In this document: positions 1-8,047 of the stretch, one piece after another
How positions within the stretch are numbered: position 1 is the first letter of the stretch
How the letters are laid out: each line of letters starts with the position of its first letter
Origin: Aminobacter sp039907765
Lineage (GTDB): Bacteria > Pseudomonadota > Alphaproteobacteria > Rhizobiales > Rhizobiaceae
Direction of reading: 5' to 3'
Length of the DNA stretch: 64,000 bases
NCBI RefSeq assembly: GCF_039907765.1
Contig: NZ_JARDJI010000004.1
Span: 124,001-188,000, forward strand
Notes under the pieces: generated by a model
The model's database searches: none
What the model saw: only the letters and a program-made list of their open reading frames with translations
Told to the model about the DNA's origin: nothing
Program-made: the position numbers and the translations under genes

Positions 1-176
1 TTCTCGATCTGGTCGATGGATCGGACCTCGCAGCCATAGGCATCGGCGAGATCGTTGGCGGCCTTCTCGAAGGCATCGGCCACCGCCACCAGCTTGGCCT
101 GCGGGTTGGAGGCCACGGCCTTGGCGTGTACCTTGCCGATGCGGCCTGCGCCCAGGACACCGAACCGAACTGTCAT
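1..176 (-). CDS. iolG: Inositol 2-dehydrogenase, N-terminal fragment (Gfo/Idh/MocA family)
   Basis: Only the first 58 codons are inside the window; the gene runs off the left edge. The start ATG is at 176-174. The protein begins MTVRFGVLGAGRIGKVHAKA, whose GxGxxG is the NAD-binding Rossmann turn of the Gfo/Idh/MocA family, and this N terminus closely resembles rhizobial myo-inositol 2-dehydrogenase. That enzyme oxidises myo-inositol to 2-keto-myo-inositol in the cytoplasm using NAD. It is the last visible gene of a leftward run with an inositol-type ABC importer, which fits the assignment. MocA of rhizopine catabolism belongs to the same family, so the exact substrate is inferred. Confidence 0.82.
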   Translation of the reverse strand, partial: MTVRFGVLGAGRIGKVHAKAVASNPQAKLVAVADAFEKAANDLADAYGCEVRSIDQIE

Positions 177-235
177 GACAACCTCATTTCCTTGGCCCGC
201 GCCGTCCGGGCCGCAATCTTGATCTGGGAGGATGG

Positions 236-264
236 GGCCGCCCGCCGACGGGTGCCGGGCGGCC
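236..264 (-). terminator. Hairpin between permease gene and iolG
   Basis: A perfect 9-bp stem, GGCCGCCCG (236-244) with CGGGCGGCC (256-264) and an 11-nt loop, lies just after the permease stop codon on the minus strand. No T-run follows, so it is more likely an mRNA-stabilising or partial terminator hairpin than a full intrinsic terminator. Confidence 0.4.
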
Positions 265-273
265 TGTTGTTGC

Positions 274-1317
274 TTACGCCTTCTTGCGCTTGTTCTGGCG
301 GTGCTGGTCGATGATCACGGCCGACACGATGATGATGCCCTTGATGATTTCCTGATAGTAGGCGCCGACCTTGAGGAAGGTGAAGCCCGAAGTCAGCACG
401 CCGAGGATGATCGTGCCGATCACCGTGCCGGTGATGCGCCCGACGCCGCCCGACAAGGAGGTGCCGCCGATGACCGCGGCCGCGATCGCGTCGAGTTCGT
501 AGGCGACGCCCATGCCCGGCTGGCCCGACGCGGCGCGCGCCGCCGTCACCACGCCGGCGAGACCGGAGAGCAGGCCGGCGATGGCATAGACCTTGATCAG
601 GTGGCCGCCGATGTTGATGCCCGAGACGCGGGCCGCCTGCGGGTTGGCGCCGATGGCATAGGTGAACTTGCCGTAGCGCGTGTAGCCGAGCGCGACATGG
701 AAGATCACCGCGACGAGCAGGAAGATGATCACCGGCAGCGGCAGCGGGAAGCCCAACACGTTGAAGCTCTTGCCGAACCAGGTGAAGCTGTCGTCGAGCA
801 GGGCTACCGGCTGGCCGAGCGTATACCACTTGGCCAGGCCGCGCGCCGACACCATCATGCCGAGCGTGGCGATGAATGGCGGTATCTTGGTCTTTGCCAC
901 CAGCGTGCCGTTGACGAAACCGGCGAGCAGGCCGACGCCGAGCCCGGCGAGGATCGCCCAGATCGGCGACATGTCGGTGAGCGAGGGATAGACCGCCCGC
1001 GGGTTGGCCGATGTCTGCGCGAGGCTCGCCGCCACCATGGCGACGAGGCCGACAACCGAGCCCGACGACAGGTCGACGCCGCCGGTGATGATGACCTGGG
1101 TCACGCCGACCGAAATGATGCCTATCACCGACACCTGCAGGATGATGATCGACAGGCGCTGCTTGTTCATGAGGAAGCTGTCTCCGACCAGGATCCAGCC
1201 GAGGATCTCGAAGACGATGGCGATGCCGATCAGCACGCCCAGGATCGAAACCTCCGGCGGCAGGCGCTTCTTGCTTCCGATGACGTTTGCGGGTCCCGCA
1301 ATCTCGTTCGTCGACAT
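274..1317 (-). CDS. ABC transporter permease, inositol/ribose type (IatP-like)
   Basis: A 347-residue inner-membrane permease of the branched-chain/ribose (BPD_transp_2) group. About nine to ten hydrophobic helices are visible, together with the family signatures TGGVDLSSGS near the first third, AIGANPQAARVSGIN (the ATPase-coupling loop) and GGTSLSGGVG near the end. The start ATG at 1317 gives MSTNEIAG, ahead of a short basic segment and the first helix. It lies 32 bp downstream of the ATPase gene and upstream of iolG on the same strand. That order (binding protein, ATPase, permease, dehydrogenase) is typical of inositol importers such as Caulobacter IbpA-IatA-IatP. Substrate is inferred from this context. 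Confidence 0.88.
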   Translation of the reverse strand: MSTNEIAGPANVIGSKKRLPPEVSILGVLIGIAIVFEILGWILVGDSFLMNKQRLSIIILQVSVIGIISVGVTQVIITGGVDLSSGSVVGLVAMVAASLAQTSANPRAVYPSLTDMSPIWAILAGLGVGLLAGFVNGTLVAKTKIPPFIATLGMMVSARGLAKWYTLGQPVALLDDSFTWFGKSFNVLGFPLPLPVIIFLLVAVIFHVALGYTRYGKFTYAIGANPQAARVSGINIGGHLIKVYAIAGLLSGLAGVVTAARAASGQPGMGVAYELDAIAAAVIGGTSLSGGVGRITGTVIGTIILGVLTSGFTFLKVGAYYQEIIKGIIIVSAVIIDQHRQNKRKKA

Positions 1318-1349
1318 GGTTCTTCCACCCTTGTGGTTCTTGGCACCGC

Positions 1350-2888
1350 TCAGTGCGACGCGAGTTCCATGATCTTGACCTGGCTGGCCTCGGCTCGGTC
1401 GAGGAAGCCGGTGACGCGGCCTTCGTGCACCACCATGATGCGGTCGCTCATGCCCAGCACCTCGGGCATCTCCGAAGAGATCATGATGACCGCCACGCCC
1501 TGCCCCGCGAGCTTCGAGATCAGCCGGTGTATTTCCGCCTTGGCGCCGACGTCGATGCCGCGCGTCGGCTCGTCGAGGATCAGGATCTTCGGCTTGGTCA
1601 GCAGCCAGCGTCCGATCAGCACCTTCTGCTGGTTGCCGCCCGACAGGTTGATGATCGGCTCGGCCATGTCGGGCGTCTTGACCCTGAGCGCCGAGCTGAT
1701 CTCGACGGAATCCTTGCTCAGCTGCTTCTGCTTGACGAAGCCGCTCTTCACATAGCCCGACTGCAGCACCGCCATCTGGGTGTTTTCCTGGATGTCGAGC
1801 AGAAGGAAGCAGCCGGTTTCCTTGCGGTCCTCGGTCAGGAACGCCATGCCGTGCTTCATCGCCGTCGACGGGCTGTCGATGCGCACCGCCTTGCCGAACA
1901 GCTCGATGGTTCCGGCGTCTGCCGGTGTCACCCCGAACACCGTCTCGGCGATGTTGGATCGGCCCGAGCCGACCAGGCCGGCGATGCCGAGGATCTCGCC
2001 CGAACGCACGTCGAAGGAGACGTCCTGGAACACGCCCTTGAGCGTCAGCCCCTTCACCGACAGCACCACGTCGCCGATCGGCACTTCCTCCTTCGGGAAC
2101 ATCTGGGTGATCTCGCGGCCGACCATCATCCTGATGATGTCGTCGCGCGTCACCTCCGTGGAGGCCTTGGTGGCGATGTATTTGCCGTCGCGGAACACCG
2201 AGAACTCGTCGGCGATCTCGAACAGCTCGTTCATCTTGTGGGTGATGTAGATGATGCCTTTGCCCTGTTCGCGCAGCGCCCGGATGATGGTGAACAGGTG
2301 GTCGACCTCGCGCTCCGTCAAGGCCGAGGTCGGCTCGTCCATGATCAGCACGTCGGATTCGTAGGACACCGCCTTGGCGATCTCGACCATCTGCCGGCTG
2401 GCCACCGTCAGCGTGCCCACCTGGACGTCGGGATCGATGTCGATGTTGAGCCGCCTGAACAGTTCGGCCGTCTTGCGCCACATCTCGCCATGGTCGACGA
2501 AACCCAGCCTGGTCGTCGGCTCGCGGCGGATCCAGATGTTCTCGGCCACCGTCATCGGCGCCATCAGGTTGAGCTCCTGGTGAATCATGGCGATGCCGTT
2601 CTCGAGCGCATCCAGCGGCCCCTTGAGGCGGATGTCCTGGCCGCGAAGCTTGAAGCTGCCGGAATCGGGCGTGTAGATGCCGGCCACGATCTTCATCAGC
2701 GTCGACTTGCCGGCGCCGTTCTCGCCCATCAGCGCATGCACGCTGCCGCGCTTCAGCCGAAGCTGGACGTTGTCGAGCGCCACGACGCCCGGGAATTCCT
2801 TGCGGACGTTCTCGACTTCGAGAAGGTAGCCGGCGTCCATCGCGGCGCCGCCTGCGGACGCCGCTTCCATCGTGCCTGTGCTGTGCAT
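1350..2888 (-). CDS. ABC transporter ATP-binding protein with two ABC domains (IatA/RbsA-like)
   Basis: A 512-residue cytoplasmic ATPase with two fused nucleotide-binding domains, as in RbsA, MglA and IatA. Domain 1 has Walker A GENGAGKS at residues 55-62 and Walker B ending MDEPTSAL. Domain 2 has the usual degenerate P-loop (GLVGSGRSN) but an intact signature LSGGNQQKV and Walker B LDEPTRGID. The ATG at 2888 was chosen because GGAGG lies ten bases before it; a longer frame to 2933 and a shorter start at 2840 are possible. It sits between the binding-protein and permease genes and should energise sugar or inositol uptake. Confidence 0.9.
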   Translation of the reverse strand: MHSTGTMEAASAGGAAMDAGYLLEVENVRKEFPGVVALDNVQLRLKRGSVHALMGENGAGKSTLMKIVAGIYTPDSGSFKLRGQDIRLKGPLDALENGIAMIHQELNLMAPMTVAENIWIRREPTTRLGFVDHGEMWRKTAELFRRLNIDIDPDVQVGTLTVASRQMVEIAKAVSYESDVLIMDEPTSALTEREVDHLFTIIRALREQGKGIIYITHKMNELFEIADEFSVFRDGKYIATKASTEVTRDDIIRMMVGREITQMFPKEEVPIGDVVLSVKGLTLKGVFQDVSFDVRSGEILGIAGLVGSGRSNIAETVFGVTPADAGTIELFGKAVRIDSPSTAMKHGMAFLTEDRKETGCFLLLDIQENTQMAVLQSGYVKSGFVKQKQLSKDSVEISSALRVKTPDMAEPIINLSGGNQQKVLIGRWLLTKPKILILDEPTRGIDVGAKAEIHRLISKLAGQGVAVIMISSEMPEVLGMSDRIMVVHEGRVTGFLDRAEASQVKIMELASH

Positions 2889-2947
2889 GGCTGCTGGTCC
2901 TCCCAGACCCGTCCCGGCGCCTGCGCGGGACATAGTCCTTCAGGGAA

Positions 2948-2976
2948 AATGCGCCGCCGTCCGGCGACGGCGCATT
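2948..2976 (-). terminator. Intercistronic hairpin after the binding-protein gene
   Basis: The arms AATGCGCCG (2948-2956) and CGGCGCATT (2968-2976) form a strong stem just after the stop codon of the binding-protein gene on the minus strand. It is followed there by TTTTCCC. Such a hairpin between a binding-protein gene and its ATPase gene commonly protects upstream mRNA and gives partial termination, so that binding protein is made in excess. That effect is inferred. Confidence 0.5.
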
Positions 2977-2988
2977 CCACGGATCATA

Positions 2989-3927
2989 TCAGTTTTTGGT
3001 CGTGTACTGGTCCATGTTCGCCGGGGTGACCAGCTCGAACGGCACCCAGACCGGCGACGTCACGGCTTCGCCCTTGGCGAGCTTCATGGCCGTGTCGACC
3101 GCGCCGCCGCCCTGCGCCGCCGCGTTCTGGAACACGGTGACGTCGAGGTCGCCGGCCTTCATGTAGGCGAGCGCTTCCTGGGTGGCGTCGACGCCGGCCA
3201 CGATCACGTCCTTCATGTCCCAGCCGGCCGCCTTCATGGCGTTGATGGCGCCGATGGCCATGTTGTCGTTGTTCGAGATCACGGCGTCGGGCTTGTGGCC
3301 GGCGGCGATCCAGTTGGTCATCAGGTCCTGTGCCTTGACCGGATCCCAGCCTGCGGTCTGCTCGTCGATGACGTTCAGCTTGACGCCGCATTCGCTGCCG
3401 GCATTCACGTCGTGAATGTCCTTGGTGCGCATCACCGCGGCCTGGTTGGCGAGGTCGCCGACCATGATCAGGATGCCCGCCTCGGTCTTGCCGGCTTCCT
3501 TGAGGATGCGGCAGACCTCCTTGGTCTCCAGCGTGCCGGAATCGACCTCGTTCGAGCCGACAAAGGCGCCCTTGGCACCCAGCGCTCCGACGTCGATCGG
3601 CTCGCGGTTGACGTAGACGATCGGAATGCCCGCTTCGTTGGCAAGCTTGGTCATCGGCGCGGTGGCCGAGGTGTCGACCGGATTGACGATGATGGCGTCG
3701 ACCTTGGCGGCGATGAAGTTCTGGACCTGCGAAAGCTGCTTGTTGACGTCGTCGTCGGCGATCTCGATGACCACCGGCTGGCTGGCGTCCGCCGCGGCCT
3801 TCTCGATGCCCTTGCGGAGCACGGTCAGGAAGGTGTCCGAATTGGCCATGCTGACGCCGATGTCGCCGGCAAACGCGGTTCCCGCCAGCAGCACCGACAG
3901 TGCGGCGCCGAGCAAATATTTCTTCAT
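2989..3927 (-). CDS. Periplasmic sugar/inositol-binding protein (IbpA/MocB-like)
   Basis: A 312-residue periplasmic binding protein of the ribose/LacI-like class. The first 20 residues (MKKYLLGAALSVLLAGTAFA) are a clear Sec signal peptide with an AxA cleavage site. The mature part begins GDIGVSMANSDTFLTVLRKG and contains IIVNPVDTSATAPMTKLANE, typical of this fold. The ATG at 3927 has GGAGGAGAG just upstream. It is the first gene of the leftward transporter run. The nearest named relatives are inositol-binding IbpA and the putative rhizopine-binding MocB. Binding specificity cannot be read from sequence, but the neighbouring iolG favours an inositol-like ligand. Confidence 0.88.
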   Translation of the reverse strand: MKKYLLGAALSVLLAGTAFAGDIGVSMANSDTFLTVLRKGIEKAAADASQPVVIEIADDDVNKQLSQVQNFIAAKVDAIIVNPVDTSATAPMTKLANEAGIPIVYVNREPIDVGALGAKGAFVGSNEVDSGTLETKEVCRILKEAGKTEAGILIMVGDLANQAAVMRTKDIHDVNAGSECGVKLNVIDEQTAGWDPVKAQDLMTNWIAAGHKPDAVISNNDNMAIGAINAMKAAGWDMKDVIVAGVDATQEALAYMKAGDLDVTVFQNAAAQGGGAVDTAMKLAKGEAVTSPVWVPFELVTPANMDQYTTKN

Positions 3928-4100
3928 GATGACTCTCCTCCACGAACGGTGCCCGGCTGCACCCCATACGCCGGAAGCCCGCGGCTCCGCCGAAGGCCCA
4001 TTTTCACGGGCGCCACCATCGCTCCTCTGCGATGTTGGTGCGGCACCCGCCTCCCGATGGCCGGCCCAATTCAGAATGTTCGGGCCGTGCTTTTTCTATA

Positions 4101-4116
4101 TGAAATGTTTATTCCA
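4101..4116. promoter_or_regulatory. IolR-like operator upstream of the binding-protein gene
   Basis: TGAAATGTTTATTCCA reads as TGAAA-N6-TTCCA. The published rhizobial IolR motif is GGAA-N6-TTCC; the only mismatch is A for G in the left arm. It sits in an AT-rich patch about 175 bp before the binding-protein start codon. An RpiR-type IolR would repress the transporter without inositol; this is inferred. Confidence 0.5.
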
Positions 4117-4180
4117 TATTCCGGTCGAACGTCAAGAGACATTCCATCGTCCACCGATCAAACTTGCGTAAGCGCCGGCT

Positions 4181-4200
4181 GCCGGCCGCGGACGGCCGGC
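4181..4200 (-). terminator. Hairpin after the isomerase gene
   Basis: A perfect 8-bp stem GCCGGCCG / CGGCCGGC with loop CGGA lies about 30 bp past the isomerase stop codon on the minus strand. There is no clear T-run, so termination may be partial. Confidence 0.4.
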
Positions 4201-4231
4201 CACCCGCGGTGATTGCTGCCGGAAAGATTGT

Positions 4232-5053
4232 TCAGGTCCGCGCGCGGATGAACGCGATGCTTTCGGCCAGCGCGGCGCGAGGATCCGCCAGTCTGTGCAC
4301 GGCGGGCGAAAACGGCTCGAAGGAGAGCGGGCCCTGGTAGCCGCCGGCGACCAGCGCCCGGATCTGGCCGACATTGTCCAGCCTGTCGCCGGCATCGACC
4401 AGCACGCGGTGCGGATCGCGCATGTCGGGCACGGTCACGGCCGGATCGTCGACGCCGGAGATATGCACCAGCCCGGTCATGCCCGGGAAAAGCTCCGGTT
4501 CGCCGGCGAGATGGTGATGGAAGGTGTCGTGCACCATGCGGAACGTGGCCGAGCCGCCAACGTCCTCGATCGCCTCCGCCGCCTCGCGCTTGGAGCGCAG
4601 CGAGCAGATCTCGAAGCCCAGCGGCTCGACCAGGCCGCGCACGCCGCGGTCGCCGAGGATGGCCTTGAGCGCCGACAGCGCCGCCCTGAGGTTGCGCTGG
4701 CGCCCGCCGTCCGCCTGCCCGGTGCCGTCGTTGACCGGCACCAGGACCAGGGCGCGGGCACCCACGTCGCGGGCATAGTCGGCCAGTTCGATGGCTTCGG
4801 CCTCGCGCGCGGCATTCCACTCGTTGAAGCGCTGCAGCGCGTTGATGCTTGTTATGGATATTCCATTTTCCGCCGCCAGCGCCTTGATCGCACCGGCCGG
4901 CGTGCCGTCGACGATGGCGTTGCCGGCAAGATCGTTGCGGATTTCGACGTCGCTGATGCCGAGTTCGCGGCAGAGCGCGAAGAACGCGGCGGGCTTCAGC
5001 TCCGGCGCCACCATGTGATTCAGCGCGAATGTCAGCTTGCTGGTCGTGGACAT
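4232..5053 (-). CDS. TIM-barrel sugar isomerase/epimerase, MocC/IolI-like (probable inosose isomerase)
   Basis: A 273-residue cytoplasmic protein of the xylose-isomerase-like TIM-barrel superfamily. Barrel features include VEIRNDLAGNAI near the N terminus, LVLVPVNDGTG mid-protein, MVHDTFHHHL (metal-binding region) and LVHISGV in the second half. The ATG at 5053 was chosen because AGGAGG lies eight bases upstream; an upstream in-frame ATG lacks such a site. Relatives include 2-keto-myo-inositol isomerase IolI and the rhizopine protein MocC. It lies upstream of the importer on the same strand, and both control regions carry IolR-like sites, which supports an inositol role. Substrate is not proven. 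Confidence 0.78.
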   Translation of the reverse strand: MSTTSKLTFALNHMVAPELKPAAFFALCRELGISDVEIRNDLAGNAIVDGTPAGAIKALAAENGISITSINALQRFNEWNAAREAEAIELADYARDVGARALVLVPVNDGTGQADGGRQRNLRAALSALKAILGDRGVRGLVEPLGFEICSLRSKREAAEAIEDVGGSATFRMVHDTFHHHLAGEPELFPGMTGLVHISGVDDPAVTVPDMRDPHRVLVDAGDRLDNVGQIRALVAGGYQGPLSFEPFSPAVHRLADPRAALAESIAFIRART

Positions 5054-5127
5054 GCCGGGTTCCTCCTTGGCCATCCTGCCGCGGCAGCATCGCCGGCGAC
5101 TGTTTCATTCCATTCTTCACATAGAAC

Positions 5128-5142
5128 GGAATAGTCAATCCA
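5128..5142. promoter_or_regulatory. IolR-like operator in the isomerase/cupin divergent region
   Basis: GGAATAGTCAATCCA reads GGAA-N6-ATCC, one mismatch from the rhizobial IolR motif GGAA-N6-TTCC. It is 75 bp before the isomerase start and 138 bp before the cupin start, so it could act on either or both. Together with the site at 4101 it suggests that the isomerase and importer share a regulator. Confidence 0.45.
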
Positions 5143-5279
5143 AATAATGGCGAGAAACCCATCATTCCTGATAGATTCTCGTTCAGGCGGCCAACCAGGA
5201 AGTTCCTGTAACAGGCAACTATTGGAGACTCGCCACGAACCATGCCAAATGCGTTCAGAGGTTTGGGTGGGGGAATGAC

Positions 5280-5852
5280 ATGACGACGGAAACCGAGAGG
5301 GCCGAGCGGGAACGGATTCTGGCGGCGATGCTGGAGGCCTCGGTGCAGGACCAGCGCACCGTCGACGACAACCGTCGAAGCATCGCTCCGCTGCTGGACG
5401 GCATGTCCGTTCGGGAAGGCATCAGGCATGACGACGACCGCGGCAGCGTCACCGAAATCTACGACCCGCGCTGGAACTGGCATCCCGATCCGCTGGTGTT
5501 CTCCTATGTGTTCACCATTCGCCCCGGCCTGGTGAAGGGCTGGGGCCTGCACAAGCTGCACGAGGACCGCTATTTCGTCATCAGCGGCGAACTCGAACTC
5601 GTCCTCTACGACCCGCGCCCGGACTCGAGCACCTTCGGCAAGATCTGCAAGGTCTATCTGTCGGGCACCAGGCCTCGGCTGGTCAACGTCCCGAAATTCG
5701 TCTGGCACGCGGATCGCAACATCGGCACGACCGACGTCGTCGTGGTCAACTTCCCGACCATCCAGTACGACCATTCGAAGCCGGACAAGTACCGCCTGCC
5801 CCTCGACACCGATCTCATCCCCCACAGCTTCGGTGACGCCAGGGGATGGTGA
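5280..5852 (+). CDS. Cupin-fold protein, dTDP-sugar 3,5-epimerase-like
   Basis: A 190-residue soluble protein whose middle (residues about 80-150) has the cupin pattern of sugar epimerases of the RmlC type: FTIRPGLVKGWGLHKLHEDR, then YFVISGELELVLYD, then VPKFVWHADRN with the second metal/active-site histidine, then VVNFPTIQYD. The ATG at 5280 has GGTGGGGGA just upstream. It overlaps the following glycosyltransferase gene by 7 nt, so the pair is probably co-translated. This suggests modification and transfer of a sugar, perhaps on a surface polysaccharide. The N-terminal 60 residues have no recognised domain. The exact reaction is unknown. Confidence 0.7.
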   Translation: MTTETERAERERILAAMLEASVQDQRTVDDNRRSIAPLLDGMSVREGIRHDDDRGSVTEIYDPRWNWHPDPLVFSYVFTIRPGLVKGWGLHKLHEDRYFVISGELELVLYDPRPDSSTFGKICKVYLSGTRPRLVNVPKFVWHADRNIGTTDVVVVNFPTIQYDHSKPDKYRLPLDTDLIPHSFGDARGW

Positions 5853-6829
5853 GCCGTCCCCTCGTCTCCATCCTGATGCCGACGCACTGCCGGCCCGACG
5901 TCGTCGGGCTGGCGATCGACGCCGTCCTCAACCAGACGTTCGGAGACTTCGAACTCCTGGTCGTCGGCGACGGGGCCGTCCCCGGCACGGCGGAGGCCGC
6001 CCGCCGCTTCGACGATCCGCGGATACGCTACTTCGACCTGCCCAAGGCGCCGCATTTCGGCTACGCCAATCGCAACGTCGCCCTGCGGCAATCCCGCGGC
6101 AAGCTGATCGGCTTCGCCGCCGACGACGATCTTCTGTTCCCGGACCATCTCGAAACCCTGCTCCGCGGCCTCGAGCGCGGCGCGGCCGTCGCCTACAGCC
6201 AGTCGCTCTGGGTCTCCACCGACGGCATCGCCGCGCCGTTCCTGGCCAACCTGGAGTTTCCCGACGAGCTGGAGGCCTTTCGCCGGGCCAACAGCATTCC
6301 GGCGAGTTGCTTCCTCTACAGGGCGGATGCCCTGCCCCGGCGTGACGCATGGCCGGAGAACGTGCGGTCGGGAGCCGACTGGTACCTTTGGCAGCGCATC
6401 ATCGCGGCCAATCCACGCGCCCCGCTCACCCACTGCAGGACGCCGACCGTCATGCACTTCAGCGCCCGCCGGAAGGAGTCGCGCCATTCCGGCATGCCGC
6501 AGCTGGCGACCTGGCTCCACATCGCCGACAACGTGCCCTGGTGGCCCGCCGAGCTGCGGGTGTCCGTCGCACCGGATCGAACGGAGCAGGAAGCTTACGC
6601 GCAGCTGATGCGCGGCGATCCGGACTGGCCAAGCCGCGTGCGGCGCGCTTCCGGCGACCTGGTCTCGCGCCTGGCGTGGGGAAACATCCAGGGCGCCCTC
6701 TCGACCCTCGATGCGCTTGCCACCGCGCAGGCCGCGGCGCCCTCCCGGCCGCACAAGACGATTGCCCAACGCCTGCTCGCCGAGATCGGCAGGATCCCGA
6801 ACAACCTCCGCCGCCGCCTGGCGCGCTGA
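5846..6829 (+). CDS. Family 2 (GT-A) glycosyltransferase
   Basis: A 327-residue cytoplasmic glycosyltransferase. The N terminus VSILMPTHCRPDVVGLAIDA and the following NQTFGDFELLVVGDG are the nucleotide-sugar-binding start of the GT2 fold. GFAADDDLLFPDH at about residue 92 supplies the DxD-type metal site. RSGADWYLWQRIIAANP later matches the acceptor/ED region. There are no transmembrane helices, so it probably acts at the inner face of the membrane on a lipid- or protein-linked acceptor. It overlaps the upstream cupin gene and converges on the LacI-type regulator, 24 bp away. No polysaccharide export genes are nearby, so its product is unclear. Confidence 0.8.
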   Translation: MVSRPLVSILMPTHCRPDVVGLAIDAVLNQTFGDFELLVVGDGAVPGTAEAARRFDDPRIRYFDLPKAPHFGYANRNVALRQSRGKLIGFAADDDLLFPDHLETLLRGLERGAAVAYSQSLWVSTDGIAAPFLANLEFPDELEAFRRANSIPASCFLYRADALPRRDAWPENVRSGADWYLWQRIIAANPRAPLTHCRTPTVMHFSARRKESRHSGMPQLATWLHIADNVPWWPAELRVSVAPDRTEQEAYAQLMRGDPDWPSRVRRASGDLVSRLAWGNIQGALSTLDALATAQAAAPSRPHKTIAQRLLAEIGRIPNNLRRRLAR

Positions 6830-6853
6830 GCCGGGCAAACGGCGAGCCGTGCC

Positions 6854-7885
6854 TCAGATGTTCTCCGGCAGGTAGATGTCGAAGGGCAGGAAAGTCTGCC
6901 CGGGAGCGTTCGCCGGCCCGTCCTCGGCCGCATGCGCCATCAGGCCGACGAGCTCGCGGCACAGCGGCTGCAGCGGCGTCGCGATCGCCATGACTGCGAG
7001 ATTGTCGGCCAGGGCCGCGCGGGTATCGACCGTGATCTCATTGCAGATCAGCACCGGCAGAGGATCGGGCCTGAGCTGTTGCAGCGCCGAGATCGCCCCC
7101 TCGATGCCGCCGCCGGCGACATAGCACCCGACGAGGTCGCCATGCCGCCCAAGTAACCCGGCGACGGCCTCATGCGTGATCTCGTAGGACTCGTTGTTGA
7201 CGACCGTCTCCAGCACCGCGAATTCGGGCGCGTGCTCGCGGAAGAAGGCGCGGAATCCGATCTCGCGCAGCTCGTGGCCATGGAAGCGATGGCTGCCGAC
7301 GAACAGCGCCACCTTGCCCGGCCGGCGCGCGCACTTGGAGATCATCCAGGCGGCCGTGCGGCCGACCTTGAGGTTGTCGATGCCGACGTAGCCTTCGCGC
7401 ACGCCGGTAGCGAAGTCCGACAGCAGCGAGAAGGCGGGGATGCCGCGCTCCTTCATTTCGGCCACCGCAGCCGTGACCGTCGGATGGTCGGGACTGACCA
7501 GCGCCACCGCATCGCAGTTCGCCCCCAGCCGCCGCAACCGCTCGACGATCTCTTCGGGCGCGAGCGTATCGGCGAATTCGATGGTCGCCGTGCCACGGAA
7601 ACCCGACGCCTGGGCAATGGCCTTCTCCAGTTCGCCTGCGAAGGCGCGATAGAACACATCCTTCGGCCGCAGCAGCACGAAGCCGAGTCGGTACTCGGGC
7701 AATTCCTTGCGCATGCGCTGCGCGATCAGCCCGGCCGCGTGGTAGCCGATCGACGTCGCCGCCTCGTAGACGCGGCGCTGCGTCTCCTCGCGCACCGGCA
7801 GGCGCCCGTTCAGCACCCGGTCGACGGTTGCGACGCTGACGCCCGACACGCGGGCGAGATCGGTGATGGTGGGCCTTTTGCTCAT
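6854..7885 (-). CDS. LacI-family transcriptional regulator
   Basis: A 343-residue repressor. The N terminus MSKRPTITDLARVSGVSVAT with DRVLNGR following is a textbook LacI helix-turn-helix and hinge. The rest is a periplasmic-binding-protein-like ligand domain (LGFVLLRPKDVFYRAFAGEL). The ATG at 7885 places the helix-turn-helix at the N terminus; GGAAG lies five bases upstream, and a longer frame to 7924 is less likely. It is divergent from the MocDEF-like genes with a 17-bp palindrome in between. It therefore probably represses both itself and that operon, responding to a sugar or inositol-like ligand. Confidence 0.88.
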   Translation of the reverse strand: MSKRPTITDLARVSGVSVATVDRVLNGRLPVREETQRRVYEAATSIGYHAAGLIAQRMRKELPEYRLGFVLLRPKDVFYRAFAGELEKAIAQASGFRGTATIEFADTLAPEEIVERLRRLGANCDAVALVSPDHPTVTAAVAEMKERGIPAFSLLSDFATGVREGYVGIDNLKVGRTAAWMISKCARRPGKVALFVGSHRFHGHELREIGFRAFFREHAPEFAVLETVVNNESYEITHEAVAGLLGRHGDLVGCYVAGGGIEGAISALQQLRPDPLPVLICNEITVDTRAALADNLAVMAIATPLQPLCRELVGLMAHAAEDGPANAPGQTFLPFDIYLPENI

Positions 7886-7932
7886 GTCCGCTTCCAGGAG
7901 TTCGCGCCAATCATAACCTGCCATGATAGAAA

Positions 7933-7949
7933 ATGATAGATTCCATCAT
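7933..7949. promoter_or_regulatory. LacI-type operator (17-bp near-perfect palindrome)
   Basis: ATGATAGATTCCATCAT is an inverted repeat with one mismatched base pair, of the size bound by LacI-family dimers. A related pair of half-sites, ATGATTGC and GCATCAT, follows at 7953-7974. Both lie between the regulator start and the oxygenase start, so the regulator can control both directions. Confidence 0.72.
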
Positions 7950-8047
7950 GCTATGATTGCAAAAATCGCATCATGGGCTACCATCCTTGCAGTGAACGAT
8001 CTCCGGCGCCCATCGCGGAACCGTTCCCGACTTCCAGGGAGAGAGCC

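Larger units (their letters stand above)
3928..4231. other. Intergenic region upstream of the binding-protein gene
   Basis: 304 bp with no gene. It holds a short AT-rich tract at 4091-4120 with an IolR-like operator (listed separately), and a GC hairpin at 4181-4200 just after the isomerase stop codon on the minus strand. The promoter for the leftward transporter run should lie here. Confidence 0.6.

Noticed and set aside
4855..4866. ATGGATATTCCA as a third IolR site
   Set aside because: It lies inside the isomerase coding sequence, and the spacing does not fit GGAA-N6-TTCC.
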